Shown: positions 9,047 to 18,455, numbered from the stretch's first letter. The stretch: DNA of 64,000 bases from Anaerobacillus sp. CMMVII (GCF_025377685.1 NZ_JACEHK010000006.1:186001-250000); one strand, 5' to 3'. Numbers and translations: made by a program. Notes: generated by a model from the sequence alone, not told the origin.

Positions 9047-9315
9047 TGCTATCAGCTCCTCTTCGTTTTCTACCTTAATAATAAGATTTAATATTGAAGA
9101 AACGATGTAGAGAATTTGACAAAAAAGAAACGTACTGAAGATTGTTCTGAAAAAATAAAAAGAAAGGTCTTTTGGTACGCGTCCGATTTCCTATATTAAA
9201 GTACCGCCCCCTGAGCACAATTAAATTACTAACCTTTTAGGACGTGAATTTCCTTTAACTTCTATTTAGTAAATATTGATGATTAACCTAATATAACCAA
9301 CGTGTTTGTTCAGTG

Positions 9316-10188
9316 TTATGGGTTACATAATGGGCAACGAGAAGGATCTGCAGTTTTGTTTCCGTTTGGATACATCTTCTCTTCTTTGTATTCACATTTT
9401 TTACAGAAATAAATATGTGAAAGAATTAAATCAGTTGGGCAACTGCAATATTCACATTTTAATCCTTTATTTGCTTTTACTACCTCATAACCAGGCATTG
9501 AACAATTAGGACAAGTTGTTTTGATTTTATTCACAAGATCTAATGTAGCTAACTCAATATTTTTCATTCTTGTTGGGTTGTACATTGCTCTCATATCCGT
9601 TTCAATATAAAGGGACTTTGGTGATTTACGAAACAAGCTATTTATAGCTGTTTTTAACTGCTCGATATCGGTAATACCTTTGATTATTTCACTACTATTG
9701 GTCGTACTAGAAGTTGTTTTTAGAATGACTCCGTGATCAGGAAAGCCAATGGAATCTGCAAAACCATATGCCTCATCAAAACTTTCGATCATCGCTTGCT
9801 TATAATTGGTCTTACTATTGGCTATAAAACCAGTGATTTCAAGGTCAAGCGCTTTATCTACAAATAAAACTAACTCTCTATTGAATGGCAAAAAAGGAAC
9901 CATGGGGTGCGGTCCGAAAGATCCTTCACTAGAAATCCCAATTTGTAATCCTGTCTGCGCCATGCCTTTTTCAATTTTTCTTCTAGCTGCATGAAGTTGA
10001 TCGCCATCCCTCTCCACTTCATTTGTAAATGTTCCAAACGCATCAGTATTAAATTCATTAGGGATGATTATCTCAATTCCTAATTCTTTTTGAAGGATTG
10101 GGCTGATAGCCGTTTCTTTTTTATGCATCGTTGCAAGAAAGCCATGACGATTATGAAATAGTTCTTTAATGCTTTTATCGGTTTGCAA
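9316..10188 (-). CDS. DUF6671-like protein with C-terminal zinc ribbons
   Basis: 290 residues. The first 220 form a soluble domain with conserved-looking acidic and Asn-rich motifs (NEFNTDAFGTFTNEVER, YIETDMRAMYNPTRM). The last 70 hold CPNCSMPGYE, CEYCSCPTD, CKKCEYKEE and CPLCNP, that is, four CxxC knuckles forming two zinc ribbons. I recognise the layout as that of the DUF6671 family; the biochemical role is unknown. The start is TTG at 10188 after GGAAAG; an ATG five bases upstream is out of frame. Monocistronic. Confidence 0.65.
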   Translation of the reverse strand: MQTDKSIKELFHNRHGFLATMHKKETAISPILQKELGIEIIIPNEFNTDAFGTFTNEVERDGDQLHAARRKIEKGMAQTGLQIGISSEGSFGPHPMVPFLPFNRELVLFVDKALDLEITGFIANSKTNYKQAMIESFDEAYGFADSIGFPDHGVILKTTSSTTNSSEIIKGITDIEQLKTAINSLFRKSPKSLYIETDMRAMYNPTRMKNIELATLDLVNKIKTTCPNCSMPGYEVVKANKGLKCEYCSCPTDLILSHIYFCKKCEYKEEKMYPNGNKTADPSRCPLCNP

Positions 10189-10227
10189 ATCATTCTTTCC
10201 TTTCCTGCTTTGATTTATTTTAACGCT

Positions 10228-10353
10228 CTTTTCTAAAAAGATTGTTGCTATTAGCTTTTAGGTCGCAACCAAGCGAATGCTAAATTTGTCCCAAAAAGCT
10301 TATTTATTCTCAAAAGGCGACCTAAAAGCAACAAAGTTTACGAAAACAACCTA
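10228..10353. repeat. Dispersed hairpin element (MITE-like), copy 1
   Basis: Short copy of a family found five or more times in this window. It has an outer inverted repeat (TTGTTGCT..GCTTTTAGGTCG against CGACCTAAAAGCAACAAAG) and inner arms with AAGCTTATTTATTCTCAAAA. This copy lacks part of the left inner arm. Non-coding. Confidence 0.75.
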
Positions 10354-10568
10354 TTTTAATAATCCGTTATAGAAAAATTAGATATATTACTACCTTATCA
10401 TTTTTTACTAATCGTGTTAGAAAAAATTCAAATTATTCTCTTGAGGATACCTTTTATTGGGTGTGTTAGGTAATTATTTAATTTGTTGGATCAACTTTCA
10501 GTTATAAATACGGAAGGATCTTATAAAATGAACTAAAGCATTATACCTTTGCTAAGGGGGTTGATTAA

Positions 10569-12026
10569 TTGCATGAAAACCTAGCTCTTTCTCAGATGCT
10601 ATCCACTATTCAAAATGGTTTAGTAAAAACCAATGAGCCTAAAAAGATTATGATTATAGGGGCGGGAATGGCTGGTTTAGTTTCAGCCTTACTGTTAAAA
10701 GAGGCAGGTCACAATGTGGTTGTTTTAGATGCAAACCATAGAGTAGGTGGGCGTGTTTGTACGATTCGAGAGCCTTTTTCTCAGGGCCTTTATTTTGAAG
10801 CGGGGGCTGCACGTTTTCCAGATCATCACAAACTTCTTTGGGAATATATAAAAAAATTTAAACTAGCTACCTTCCCTTTTATAAACACGACCCCTGATGA
10901 TTTATTTTATCTTAATGGTATAAGAACAAGAAGATGGCATTACAGAGAAAACCCAGATTTTTTACGTTATCAAGTAGCTGCCCATGAAAAAGGTAAATCA
11001 GCAAATGATTTTTTTGAGGAAGTTATTCGTTTAATTTCTCCTTTTGTTAAACGGTATGCACCGCTTGATTATGAGGGAATTAGTAAATCGGTTGATCACT
11101 ACACACTTGATACTTTTCTTCAATTTAATCAGTCCCTTTCTGCTGGGGCAATTGACAAAGTGAAGTTAATCCTAGGTCTTCAAGGTCTATCTGAATACAG
11201 TATCTTTAGTATTGTTCAAATATTACTTCCTTGGTTTGAAGCAAATGTTAAATTCCACGGGATTGTGGGTGGTAATGGGCGACTTCCAGATAAATTTCAT
11301 TTGAAGTTAAAAAATGAAATTTACCTAAATGAAAGGGTCACTGAAATCGAAGTTCGAGGTAAGGCAGTTTCAATTTTCACAACCAATACAACTACACTAA
11401 AAAAATCGATGTTTAAAGGCGATTTTGTAATTGTGGCAATCCCTTTTTCTGCATTACAATTAATTAAAATTACACCAATCGAAGTTTTTTCACGGGAGAA
11501 GTGGCAAGCCATCCGTAATCTTCGTTATCTTCCTGCGACTAGAATTGGAATCGAGTTTAAGAGTAGATTTTGGGAAGCACAAGGAATCTTTGGAGGGCAA
11601 ACTGTGACTGACCTACCAAGCAGATTTAGCTATTATCCAAGCGAAGGCTTTGGTAGCCCTGGTCCTGCGATTGTTACTGGGAGTTACACATTAGGTGCTG
11701 ATACACTACTATGGGATAGTCAATCAGAACAAGTTCGTCTAGCCAACCTACTCCGTGATTTAGCTACTATTCACGGACCGATTGTCTACGATCAATATGT
11801 ATCGAATGCGGGGATCAGTTGGCAGCAGCATCCATACAATTGTGGCGGCGTAGCTATTTTCAAGGCTGGAGATATTGCTAATTTAGTACCATATCTAGCT
11901 ACTCCAGAACATAGGATTTATTTTGCTGGGGAACACACATCCTCTTACCCAGGGTGGGTTGAAGGTGCAATTGAGTCAGGGGTTCGTGCAGCCGTTGAAA
12001 TACACCAATTACGTGGAGTTAATTGA
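10569..12026 (+). CDS. Flavin-containing amine oxidase
   Basis: 485-residue FAD enzyme of the monoamine/L-amino-acid oxidase family that oxidises amines with O2 to aldehyde or keto acid, NH3 and H2O2. Residues 27-55 hold the dinucleotide fold MIIGAGMAGLVSALLLKEAG, followed by VVVLDANHRVGGRV (the GG doublet motif). The C-terminus has the FAD-binding YFAGEHTSSYPGWVEGAIESG. No signal peptide, so it is likely cytosolic or loosely membrane associated. TTG start at 10569 after AAGGGGG. The substrate is not readable. Monocistronic, on the plus strand within minus-strand surroundings. Confidence 0.85.
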   Translation: MHENLALSQMLSTIQNGLVKTNEPKKIMIIGAGMAGLVSALLLKEAGHNVVVLDANHRVGGRVCTIREPFSQGLYFEAGAARFPDHHKLLWEYIKKFKLATFPFINTTPDDLFYLNGIRTRRWHYRENPDFLRYQVAAHEKGKSANDFFEEVIRLISPFVKRYAPLDYEGISKSVDHYTLDTFLQFNQSLSAGAIDKVKLILGLQGLSEYSIFSIVQILLPWFEANVKFHGIVGGNGRLPDKFHLKLKNEIYLNERVTEIEVRGKAVSIFTTNTTTLKKSMFKGDFVIVAIPFSALQLIKITPIEVFSREKWQAIRNLRYLPATRIGIEFKSRFWEAQGIFGGQTVTDLPSRFSYYPSEGFGSPGPAIVTGSYTLGADTLLWDSQSEQVRLANLLRDLATIHGPIVYDQYVSNAGISWQQHPYNCGGVAIFKAGDIANLVPYLATPEHRIYFAGEHTSSYPGWVEGAIESGVRAAVEIHQLRGVN

Positions 12027-12045
12027 CCCTTCTCAGTGATTCGGT

Positions 12046-12243
12046 TTAGAAATTTCTTTTATTAAGATACTTCTGCTTTTGCATAACTTGATAAGACTTT
12101 TCGATGATATCTGACAAAACGTCACCTTTATAAATTCTGCCTACTTTTGTATTTTGTTGGTAATACTCGACAATTTCATCTAGTTGTTTAATCGTTTCCT
12201 TACTAACCCTAACATTAAGCTGGTTTCTACTTTCGTCGTTCAT
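12046..12243 (-). CDS. Ribbon-helix-helix (CopG/Arc-like) protein
   Basis: 65 residues. QLNVRVSKETIKQLDEIVEYY is the RHH strand-helix, followed by a second helix around GDVLSDIIEKSYQVM. Probably a small DNA-binding dimer; no partner toxin is encoded next to it. GGAGG lies about eight bases before the ATG. The targets are unknown. Confidence 0.7.
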   Translation of the reverse strand: MNDESRNQLNVRVSKETIKQLDEIVEYYQQNTKVGRIYKGDVLSDIIEKSYQVMQKQKYLNKRNF

Positions 12244-12594
12244 CGATATTGCCTCCTGGCTTTTGATTAAATGATATTAGTAAGATAGCAGTTGCTAGCA
12301 ACTAGCTATCAGAACGTTTATGAACTTATTTTGCTCTTTGTATCTATCATAAATCTGACTAAAAGGGTTGTAAAGAGTAACTCTAATTAAATTTCTAACA
12401 GATAACCAGTCACGTGACCTGAATTTACAATTATTAGGAAATGGTGGCAGGTAGAACCAGTCTACGTGCCATAACTTACAATGTAACCTCTGCGAAAGCA
12501 CAATAGGGAAAGTGCGTGTAAATTGGATTGAAGCTAGTCTATTACCGTATAAAATATATCACTAGACAACAATCCAATATTGAATCCAAAACAA
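12244..12594. other. Gene-free stretch
   Basis: About 350 bases between the RHH gene and the pckA terminator. I see no supported gene, RNA or repeat of other families here. A 68-codon open frame on the minus strand has no ribosome site and no recognisable protein features. Confidence 0.5.
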
Positions 12595-12624
12595 AGTGCG
12601 ATGCTCTTGATTTGGCATCGCACT
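12595..12624 (-). terminator. Terminator of pckA
   Basis: 10-bp perfect stem AGTGCGATGC/GCATCGCACT with a 10-base loop, just after the pckA stop. Confidence 0.8.
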
Positions 12625-12631
12625 CCTAGTT

Positions 12632-14224
12632 CTACGTCGTTATCGTAAAATCTTTCATCATTAGATCTTTAACTTCAGGATTATGGGATGCTAATTGCTC
12701 AAAATTTATGATAAATCTCGCTGCCAGCTCATCTGCTTGTTCATCGTAGGCTCTCGTGTTCTCCCAGGTGTTTCGAGGGTTTAAAATCTCCCTCGGTACT
12801 CCTGGGCAAAATTGTGGTACTAATAGACCGAAAAATGGATCTGGTTCAAAAGCGAATTTTTCTAGTTCACCAGTAATTGCAGCTGTGATCATTGTTCGCG
12901 TATATTCTAAATTCATCCGTTTGCCAACTCCATATGGTCCACCGCTCCAGCCTGTATTTACAAGATATACATTAGCTTGGTGTTCCTCAATTTTCTTGCC
13001 AAGTAGTTCGGCGTATACGCTTGGTCGTAAAGGTAGAAATGGAGCACCGAAACAGGTTGAAAAAGTGGCTACTGGTTTGGTCACTCCTCGCTCTGTACCG
13101 GCAAGTTTGCTTGTATATCCTGATAGAAAATGGTACATTGCCTGCTCTTTCGTAAGTCTAGAAATTGGCGGGAGTACTCCAAAAGCATCAGCTGTCAAAA
13201 AGATAATGACTCTCGGATGACCCGCCACTCCTGGTATGATCGCATTTTCTATATGTTCAATCGGATAAGCAGTTCGAGTATTTTCTGTCAAACTATTATC
13301 ATCGTAATCAGGTTCTCTAGTAATCTCACTCACAACAGCATTTTCAAGGACTGCCCCAAAACGAATGCTATGAAAAATTTGCGGTTCACTCTCTGCATTC
13401 AAGTGGATACATTTCGCATAGCAACCGCCTTCCATATTAAAAATACCTGCATCACACCAGCCGTGTTCGTCATCTCCAATTAAAAATCGGTTCGGATCAG
13501 CGGATAAAGTCGTTTTTCCTGTTCCAGACAGGCCGAAAAACAGTGCTACATCTTTGTCTTTTCCTATATTGGCTGAGCAATGCATGGGAAGTACATTTTT
13601 CTCGGGCAAAAGAGTATTCATTACACTAAATATTGATTTTTTCATTTCCCCTGCATATTCTGTACCACCTATTAGAACAATTTGTTTTTCGTAGTTAATA
13701 ATGATAAAAGTTTCGGATTTTGTTCCATGTAGGTCTGGAGAAGCTTTAAAACCAGGTGCGGATACGATCGTAAATTGAGCTTTATGAGGTGTTAAATCTT
13801 CTGGGGTTGGTCGGATAAAAAGTTGATGAGCAAATAAATTGTGCCAAGCAAATTCATTGATAACAGAAATCGGTAATCTAAATAATTCATCTGCACCTGC
13901 AAAGCCATCAAACACAAACAATTCTTTCTCACTTAAATAATGCAGAACATCTTGATAAAGGATCACAAACTTTTCCTGATCAAAAGGCTGGTTCACATTT
14001 CCCCAAGCAATACTCTCAGCAACGGAAGGATCATATACAATGTATTTATCATTAGGTGAGCGTCCTGTATACTTGCCTGTAGTAACGAGTAGCGCCCCAG
14101 TGTTTGTTAATCTTCCTTCCTTACGCTTAATGGCTATCTCCACAAGCTCAGGCACAGACAAATTGTGATAGACTTTCGTGCTGTTTAATACTTCTTCAAG
14201 AGAGATACCACTATTTTTTTTCAT
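12632..14224 (-). CDS. pckA: Phosphoenolpyruvate carboxykinase (ATP)
   Basis: Converts oxaloacetate and ATP to PEP, CO2 and ADP: the entry to gluconeogenesis from acids and amino acids. About 530 residues, full length and intact. Visible: P-loop [14 protein letters not shown] (kinase-1a), IGDDEHGW (kinase-2), the oxaloacetate/metal region [18 protein letters not shown] with a conserved His, and ILNPRNTW. The ATG at 14224 follows GAGGTGG at good spacing. The upstream region has a clear sigma-A promoter, a CRP/FNR-like box and a second palindrome near +1. It fits with the lysine-degrading operon in the same window as a route from amino-acid carbon to sugars. Confidence 0.96.
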   Translation of the reverse strand: MKKNSGISLEEVLNSTKVYHNLSVPELVEIAIKRKEGRLTNTGALLVTTGKYTGRSPNDKYIVYDPSVAESIAWGNVNQPFDQEKFVILYQDVLHYLSEKELFVFDGFAGADELFRLPISVINEFAWHNLFAHQLFIRPTPEDLTPHKAQFTIVSAPGFKASPDLHGTKSETFIIINYEKQIVLIGGTEYAGEMKKSIFSVMNTLLPEKNVLPMHCSANIGKDKDVALFFGLSGTGKTTLSADPNRFLIGDDEHGWCDAGIFNMEGGCYAKCIHLNAESEPQIFHSIRFGAVLENAVVSEITREPDYDDNSLTENTRTAYPIEHIENAIIPGVAGHPRVIIFLTADAFGVLPPISRLTKEQAMYHFLSGYTSKLAGTERGVTKPVATFSTCFGAPFLPLRPSVYAELLGKKIEEHQANVYLVNTGWSGGPYGVGKRMNLEYTRTMITAAITGELEKFAFEPDPFFGLLVPQFCPGVPREILNPRNTWENTRAYDEQADELAARFIINFEQLASHNPEVKDLMMKDFTITT

Positions 14225-14256
14225 GAAATCCACCTCTTTCTTTATTTAGTTACCAA

Positions 14257-14283
14257 TAACGATATGCACTACATATATCGTTA
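14257..14283. promoter_or_regulatory. 9-bp inverted repeat at the pckA start point (putative operator)
   Basis: TAACGATAT, 9-base spacer, ATATCGTTA. It lies immediately downstream of the -10 box, where a repressor would block initiation. B. subtilis pckA is repressed by CcpN near +1, but this sequence does not clearly match the CcpN consensus as I remember it, so the factor is open. Confidence 0.55.
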
Positions 14284-14289
14284 CTTTAA

Positions 14290-14318
14290 ATTATATTTGA
14301 AAAATCTTCCAATGTGAA
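14290..14318 (-). promoter_or_regulatory. Sigma-A promoter of pckA
   Basis: Minus strand: -35 TTCACA (14313-14318), 17-bp spacer, perfect -10 TATAAT (14290-14295). Confidence 0.75.
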
Positions 14319-14328
14319 GTGTTTCACA
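14313..14328. promoter_or_regulatory. CRP/FNR-type box overlapping the pckA -35
   Basis: TGTGAAGTGTTTCACA, an exact TGTGA-N6-TCACA palindrome, extended to AATGTGAA/TTCACATT. B. subtilis Fnr uses this kind of site. Its overlap with the -35 suggests repression by a CRP/FNR-family protein; the inference rests on position and sequence only. Confidence 0.55.
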
Positions 14329-14427
14329 TTATTTTATTTCCAATAAATGAGATTTTTGTTAAAAATACGATCTTTAGTACAGATCGATTTCTCAAGTATC
14401 TAACGTCATCTGATTTTTCTAATCTCT

Positions 14428-14740
14428 CTTTTCTAAAGGCTATTTTCGCATAGATTGTGGTTTTTCAATTACTCAATATAAGGCATTACTGCTTACGATG
14501 AGCTACCTGTCCGTATCACGTTAGGTTAAGGACTTTATAGTTGCTTCCGATTAGTTATCTGACCGTATCATGTTTGGTTACGGACCGTTTTTACTGCTTC
14601 CGATCCAGTCCGTATCACTCGTCGTTACACTAAGTTTTGGGGCATCTTTTCTAACTTGCTATTCTGCTAAGTAAGTCAAGTCATCTGATACAACCATTTA
14701 AACAATAAATAGCAACAAAGTTTTCGAAAACATCCTTTCT
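14428..14740. repeat. MITE-like element with degenerate termini and internal repeats
   Basis: The ends are TTCTAAAGGCTATTTTCGCA on the left and AACAAAGTTTTCGAAAACAT on the right, a degraded form of the terminal inverted repeat of the hairpin family seen elsewhere in the window. Inside are three spaced copies of a CCGTATCAC-containing unit (starting at 14511, 14563 and 14610), each followed by a GGTTA-GGAC-like arm. Together with flanks this fills the gene-free stretch 14329-14998. Confidence 0.5.
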
Positions 14741-14998
14741 AACTTTTGGGTCATTTTTTATAAAAGTTTTCTATAAAAAATAACAGTGGAGCATTTGTAA
14801 TTTTATGAGATAATAGTTAAAGTTGGTCCTTAAAGCCAATATTCAGTGATTAATGAAAACGACTGATAGAGTAATATTTTTTCCCTAAACGCAACAAGGA
14901 CAAGCTATGTATTTACATTGAGGTATAAAGCAAGATTGATTTAAACAAATCGCTCTGACTTAAAGGGTTAAATTTAATTAAAATTTGGCTGGTGAATT

Positions 14999-15505
14999 AT
15001 GTTAAATAAACAACTAAGAAAACTAAAATATCTTTGTATAAGATTATTACGAATAAAAGACAAAACACATAGTATCGCTAGTGGATTTACGATGGGATTT
15101 CTTATGAACTTCATTCCTTCATTTGGATTTGGACCGTTTCTCTCAACGGTAGGACCAAAACTAGTAAAAGGCAATTCAATAGCCGGCTTTATAGGTGGTG
15201 TCCTGTTTATATGGTCGTTCCCTATCTTATTTTATATGAATGTGATAGTCGGAGAAGCAATTCTACCAATTAGTATAGATACGAAAATTGAAATTATTAT
15301 CGAAGAGTTAGAAGATGGAATTGAAAAACCGGAGCAAGTATTAAGTGCGAGCTTGAAAATTGGCAAGGCTTTTTTAGTTGGAATGTTCGTTAATATGTTC
15401 TTTTTTGGAACTATCGCTTATTTGGTCAGTTATTATATTATTAAGAAATATCAACGCGATGTACTTAAGTTCGTTCATAAAAACTGGAACTTGTTGAAAG
15501 AATGA
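14999..15505 (+). CDS. DUF2062 membrane protein
   Basis: 168 residues with a basic N-terminus, then IASGFTMGFLMNFIPSFGFGPF, the glycine-rich motif typical of DUF2062, and about three to four membrane helices (around 35-55, 58-85, 118-145). Function unknown; some relatives are fused to glycosyltransferases. Weak ribosome site GGTGA just before the ATG. Monocistronic, with its own terminator. Confidence 0.8.
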   Translation: MLNKQLRKLKYLCIRLLRIKDKTHSIASGFTMGFLMNFIPSFGFGPFLSTVGPKLVKGNSIAGFIGGVLFIWSFPILFYMNVIVGEAILPISIDTKIEIIIEELEDGIEKPEQVLSASLKIGKAFLVGMFVNMFFFGTIAYLVSYYIIKKYQRDVLKFVHKNWNLLKE

Positions 15506-15518
15506 TTGCCCAAAGTAG

Positions 15519-15553
15519 AAACAGCCTCCTCACATTGAGGAAGCTGTTTTTTT
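15519..15553 (+). terminator. Terminator after the DUF2062 gene
   Basis: Stem AACAGCCTCCTCA/TGAGGAAGCTGTT with one mismatch, followed by T7. Confidence 0.8.
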
Positions 15554-15602
15554 GACTAGTGAACGCTTTACTGTGTTATTTCAACTTTATAGCAACCTTC
15601 CT

Positions 15603-16322
15603 CTAAGACAAATTCTCAACTTCGACTTTTTCAATGCCATCTAGTGATTTTAACTGATAAAATACATCTGTTGTATAAACTTTTTTATGGGTCATTACGA
15701 TGAATGTTAGTAAATATTGTGTGGTTTCTTCTTTTACTTTCACACTACTAATTTTATAATCAAAGGCTTTGATCTGTTTAATAATATCGGTCAATTGGAT
15801 GTCTTTTCGAATGTATGCTCTTACTTTGATTTCCTTCTCTCTTAACCCTTTAGGGCCAACTTTTCCAATGATAAAGGGTAAGATTTGAACAGCAAGGATT
15901 AGTAGGATTAATGTTATGATCGATTCTTTATAAAATCCTGCCCCGACAGCAATTCCAATTGCTCCACATACCCATAACATAACTGCAGTTGTTATTCCCG
16001 AAATGACATCATTTTTTCTAACAAGGATAACTCCCCCACCGATAAAACCGATTCCCGAAATTACTTGTGCAGCTAAACGTAATGGATCCATGGGTTTAGT
16101 ATATGCTTCACTATAGAGTTCAGCTGAGTAGATAGATACGATTGTTAATAAGCAACTACCAACTGTCAAAATCATCGCTGTTTTGAGACCTGCTGGTTTA
16201 TGCTTTAGAGAACGTTCTAGACCAATAATAATTCCAATAATCGCTGCAATGGCTAATTTTAGAATGTTTTCGTCGTAAAAAAACTCAACAATGACCATGA
16301 AAAAAGAATTAAATAATAGCAA
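15603..16322 (-). CDS. MgtC/SapB family membrane protein
   Basis: About 240 residues. Four to five N-terminal membrane helices carry the family motifs IIGIIIGLERSLKHKPAGLKT and ISGIGFIGGGVIL; the C-terminal 75 residues are a soluble ACT-like domain. Relatives are linked to survival at low Mg2+ and to control of membrane ATP synthase or transporters. The start is uncertain: TTG at 16322 follows AGGAG, while the frame extends to an ATG at 16388 without a ribosome site. No magnesium riboswitch is seen upstream. Confidence 0.82.
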   Translation of the reverse strand: MLLFNSFFMVIVEFFYDENILKLAIAAIIGIIIGLERSLKHKPAGLKTAMILTVGSCLLTIVSIYSAELYSEAYTKPMDPLRLAAQVISGIGFIGGGVILVRKNDVISGITTAVMLWVCGAIGIAVGAGFYKESIITLILLILAVQILPFIIGKVGPKGLREKEIKVRAYIRKDIQLTDIIKQIKAFDYKISSVKVKEETTQYLLTFIVMTHKKVYTTDVFYQLKSLDGIEKVEVENLS

Positions 16323-16550
16323 AAGAAAAACACTCCTAATTAAGATGAATTTGTTTATACTGTATCTCAAAGGTTTCTTCGTAAACATTGAAAAACATAT
16401 TTTCTTATAGATAATGTTACCAAAAGATCCATTACTCTAGTTTAATGTAATAAATTGTTATTTTAAGTTTACAACAATGTGTAAACTACTACAATCTTCT
16501 CTACAATGTCCTAACTAAAAAATCCAAATGTTTGATTTGGATCGATTGTG

Positions 16551-16579
16551 TTGCAATTATCACTAAAATTTGGTATCGT
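16551..16579 (+). promoter_or_regulatory. Candidate promoter of the lysine riboswitch/dapA unit
   Basis: -35 TTGCAA (16551-16556), 17-bp spacer, -10 TATCGT (16574-16579). It is placed about 40 bases before the aptamer. Confidence 0.4.
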
Positions 16580-16617
16580 TGAACAAAGTTCATATTTCTT
16601 AACTTCAATTTTAATTG

Positions 16618-16857
16618 AAGTGATAGAGGCGCATTGACCATTAGTACAAATTTTGAGGAGAATGAGCTCCGTTGAAGGTTTGGAAAGGGGGATTTGCCGA
16701 AGTAACTTGTCACTCATGAACATGTTACTGGGCCTGTGATTGAATAAATCCAGGACTGTCGTATAGTTTTAGGACTATATGGAGGGCTATCTTACGCTGG
16801 AATAACCGTGGTTTACACTTTCTAGCAACAACGATTCCTTCGTTGTTGCTTTTTTTA
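16618..16857 (+). promoter_or_regulatory. Lysine riboswitch (L-box) with terminator
   Basis: The aptamer spans about 16618-16795 and carries the conserved blocks in order: GTGATAGAGGCGC (P1 5' strand), GGAG, a GAAGG..AAAGGGG..GCCGAAG run, CTGGGCCTG, AGGACTGTC, and GGAGGGCTATC (P1 3' strand, pairing GATAG with CTATC). The expression platform ends in a terminator AGCAACAACG...CGTTGTTGCT followed by T7 at 16824-16857. Lysine binding favours termination, so dapA is off when lysine is plentiful. The blocks match the B. subtilis lysC leader closely. Confidence 0.93.
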
Positions 16858-16969
16858 TTTTCACGGTTGGATCATGTGATTTAGCTCTATTCAAGAACTT
16901 ACGTCGTCGTGTATGGGTACTTGAACTTTCCTAACGATGAACAAAACTTACTGAATAGAGGTGTTTTCC

Positions 16970-17856
16970 ATGAATTTTGGACAAATGTTAACGGCAATGG
17001 TAACGCCATTTGACCACGAAGAAAAAATTGATTTTGAGGCAACGAAAACATTAATTAACTATTTAATTGACCATGGTACTGATGGTATCGTAGTTGCAGG
17101 AACTACTGGTGAATCCCCCACCCTTTCCACAAGCGAAAAAGCAGAACTATTTAAGTTTGTTGTTGAAGTTGTTGCGGGGCGTGCTTCAGTTATTGCAGGT
17201 ACAGGAACTAATAGTACGGCGGCATCTATCGAGCTAACTAAAATTGCTACTCAAGCTGGCGTTAATGGCATTATGTTAGTGGCACCGTATTATAACAAAC
17301 CGAATCAAGAGGGACTCTACTTACATTTTAAAACAATTGCAGAATCGACTCAGTTACCTGTAATGCTGTACAACATTCCTGGTCGAAGTGCTGTAATATC
17401 GAAGTGGAAACAGTCGTTCGTCTTGCTCAAATTCACAACATTGTTTGTATAAAAGAAGCGAGTGGCGATTTAGATGCAATAGCGAATATTATTCAAAATA
17501 CTCCAGATGATTTCTTGGTGTATAGTGGTGATGATGGTCTTACTCTACCAGTTTTAGCTATTGGAGGTCATGGCGTCGTATCGGTAGCCTCACATATCAT
17601 TGGTCGTGAAATGAAACAAATGGTTGAAGCTTTCAAGAATGGTGACTCTAAAACGGCGGCTTCTATGCACCGTGAGTTATTACCAATTATGAAGTCTATG
17701 TTTATTGCTCCTAATCCGACACCTGTAAAGGCTGCGCTCGAAATGGTAGGACAAAATGTTGGTTCAGTTCGTCTACCTTTAATTCCACTTACAGAAACTG
17801 AAAAAGAAACTGTTTATGCAGCGATAAAAACGAAATTAGTTTCTCCAGTCATTTAA
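16970..17856 (+). CDS. dapA: 4-hydroxy-tetrahydrodipicolinate synthase (frameshifted in this sequence)
   Basis: Condenses pyruvate with aspartate semialdehyde in lysine/diaminopimelate synthesis; cytosolic tetramer. About 295 residues once corrected. Visible: GTTGESPTL (pyruvate site), YNIPGRS (active-site Tyr), and IKEASGD with the Schiff-base lysine. The frame breaks near 17,395: GTAATATCGAAG should probably read GTAAATATCGAAG (one A lost). Both parts are otherwise well conserved, so I treat it as one gene. The ATG at 16970 has GAGGTG six bases upstream; a GTG at 16961 lies inside that site. It stands alone behind a lysine riboswitch, and may be a second dapA. Confidence 0.9.
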
Positions 17857-17872
17857 TAATGCTTTCTCGTTA

Positions 17873-17901
17873 AAAAAACCTCCAGTAATTGGAGGTTTTT
17901 T
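17873..17901 (+). terminator. Terminator of dapA
   Basis: Stem AACCTCCA/TGGAGGTT flanked by A7 and T6, so it can work in both directions. Confidence 0.85.
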
Positions 17902-17906
17902 CTTAT

Positions 17907-18247
17907 TTACTCTTCTATTGGACTAAATTCATGTGCCCAAACTCTCATATTAGGTAGCCAAGGCATCCCCTTATGCATAGATAATATTGAATTTTTATAT
18001 TCTTCAAGTGTGTTGTAACCTTCGTCTTTTGCCATTTCATCTGTTAAATCTCCAAGTGTTTGACGGTATACATTAAGCACTTTAAATGACTTTCCGTTTA
18101 AAACCATAATTTCACCAGGGTCTGCGTATCTACCATTTCTTCTGACAGCAGTTTTTTGCCGTTTAGTATTTTTTCAATATCAGCAGCGCCAGTTACTAAT
18201 CTGTCAATTTCACATGTTTTTGGTGGTAATTTTTCTGTTTCTTCCAT
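17907..18247 (-). CDS. ASCH-domain-like protein (frameshifted)
   Basis: About 113 residues when read across a frameshift near 18,150, where a run of six A on the minus strand should be seven. N-terminal part: MEETEKLPPKTCEIDRLVTG; after the shift: TAVRRNGRYADPGEI, then VLNVYRQTLGDLTDEMA and GYNTLEEYKN. The pattern R-x-Lys/Asn...R-x-LGD-xT-x-E-A-x-x-EG-x-x-L-E-EYK is that of ASCH domains, thought to bind RNA or nucleotides. ATG at 18247 with GAGGC upstream. Function unknown. Confidence 0.6.
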
Positions 18248-18280
18248 TCGGCATGCCTCACTTTACAAAATTTATCATAG

Positions 18281-18455
18281 GCTCTTTTTCATGAAGACTA
18301 TTTTCGCCTAAATTGTTGTTTTTCTATTATGTAGTATAGCCATTGCATCAAGTTTGGTGGGCATTTTTTCTAACTTATTATAAGGATAAGTTAGAAAAGT
18401 GATCTGATGCAACACATAGTGTTTGTTACTCAACAAAGAGCCTTCATGAAAAAGC
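18281..18455. repeat. MITE-like element, variable-interior type
   Basis: Termini GGCTCTTTTTCATGAAGAC and CAAAGAGCCTTCATGAAAAAG form a terminal inverted repeat. The interior holds another inverted repeat, CTAACTTAT/ATAAGTTAG, and GCATCA/TGATGC arms. It lies between the ASCH-like gene and the collagen-like gene; no coding potential. Confidence 0.55.

Noticed and set aside
10569-12026. Assigning the amine oxidase to the lysine pathway
   Set aside because: It lies 7 kb away on the other strand with its own start; substrate cannot be told.
12295-12501. 68-codon open frame on the minus strand
   Set aside because: No ribosome site, no conserved features, atypical composition.
16501-16723. Two overlapping 70-codon open frames on the minus strand
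   Set aside because: They lie antisense to the lysine riboswitch and its promoter and have no ribosome site.
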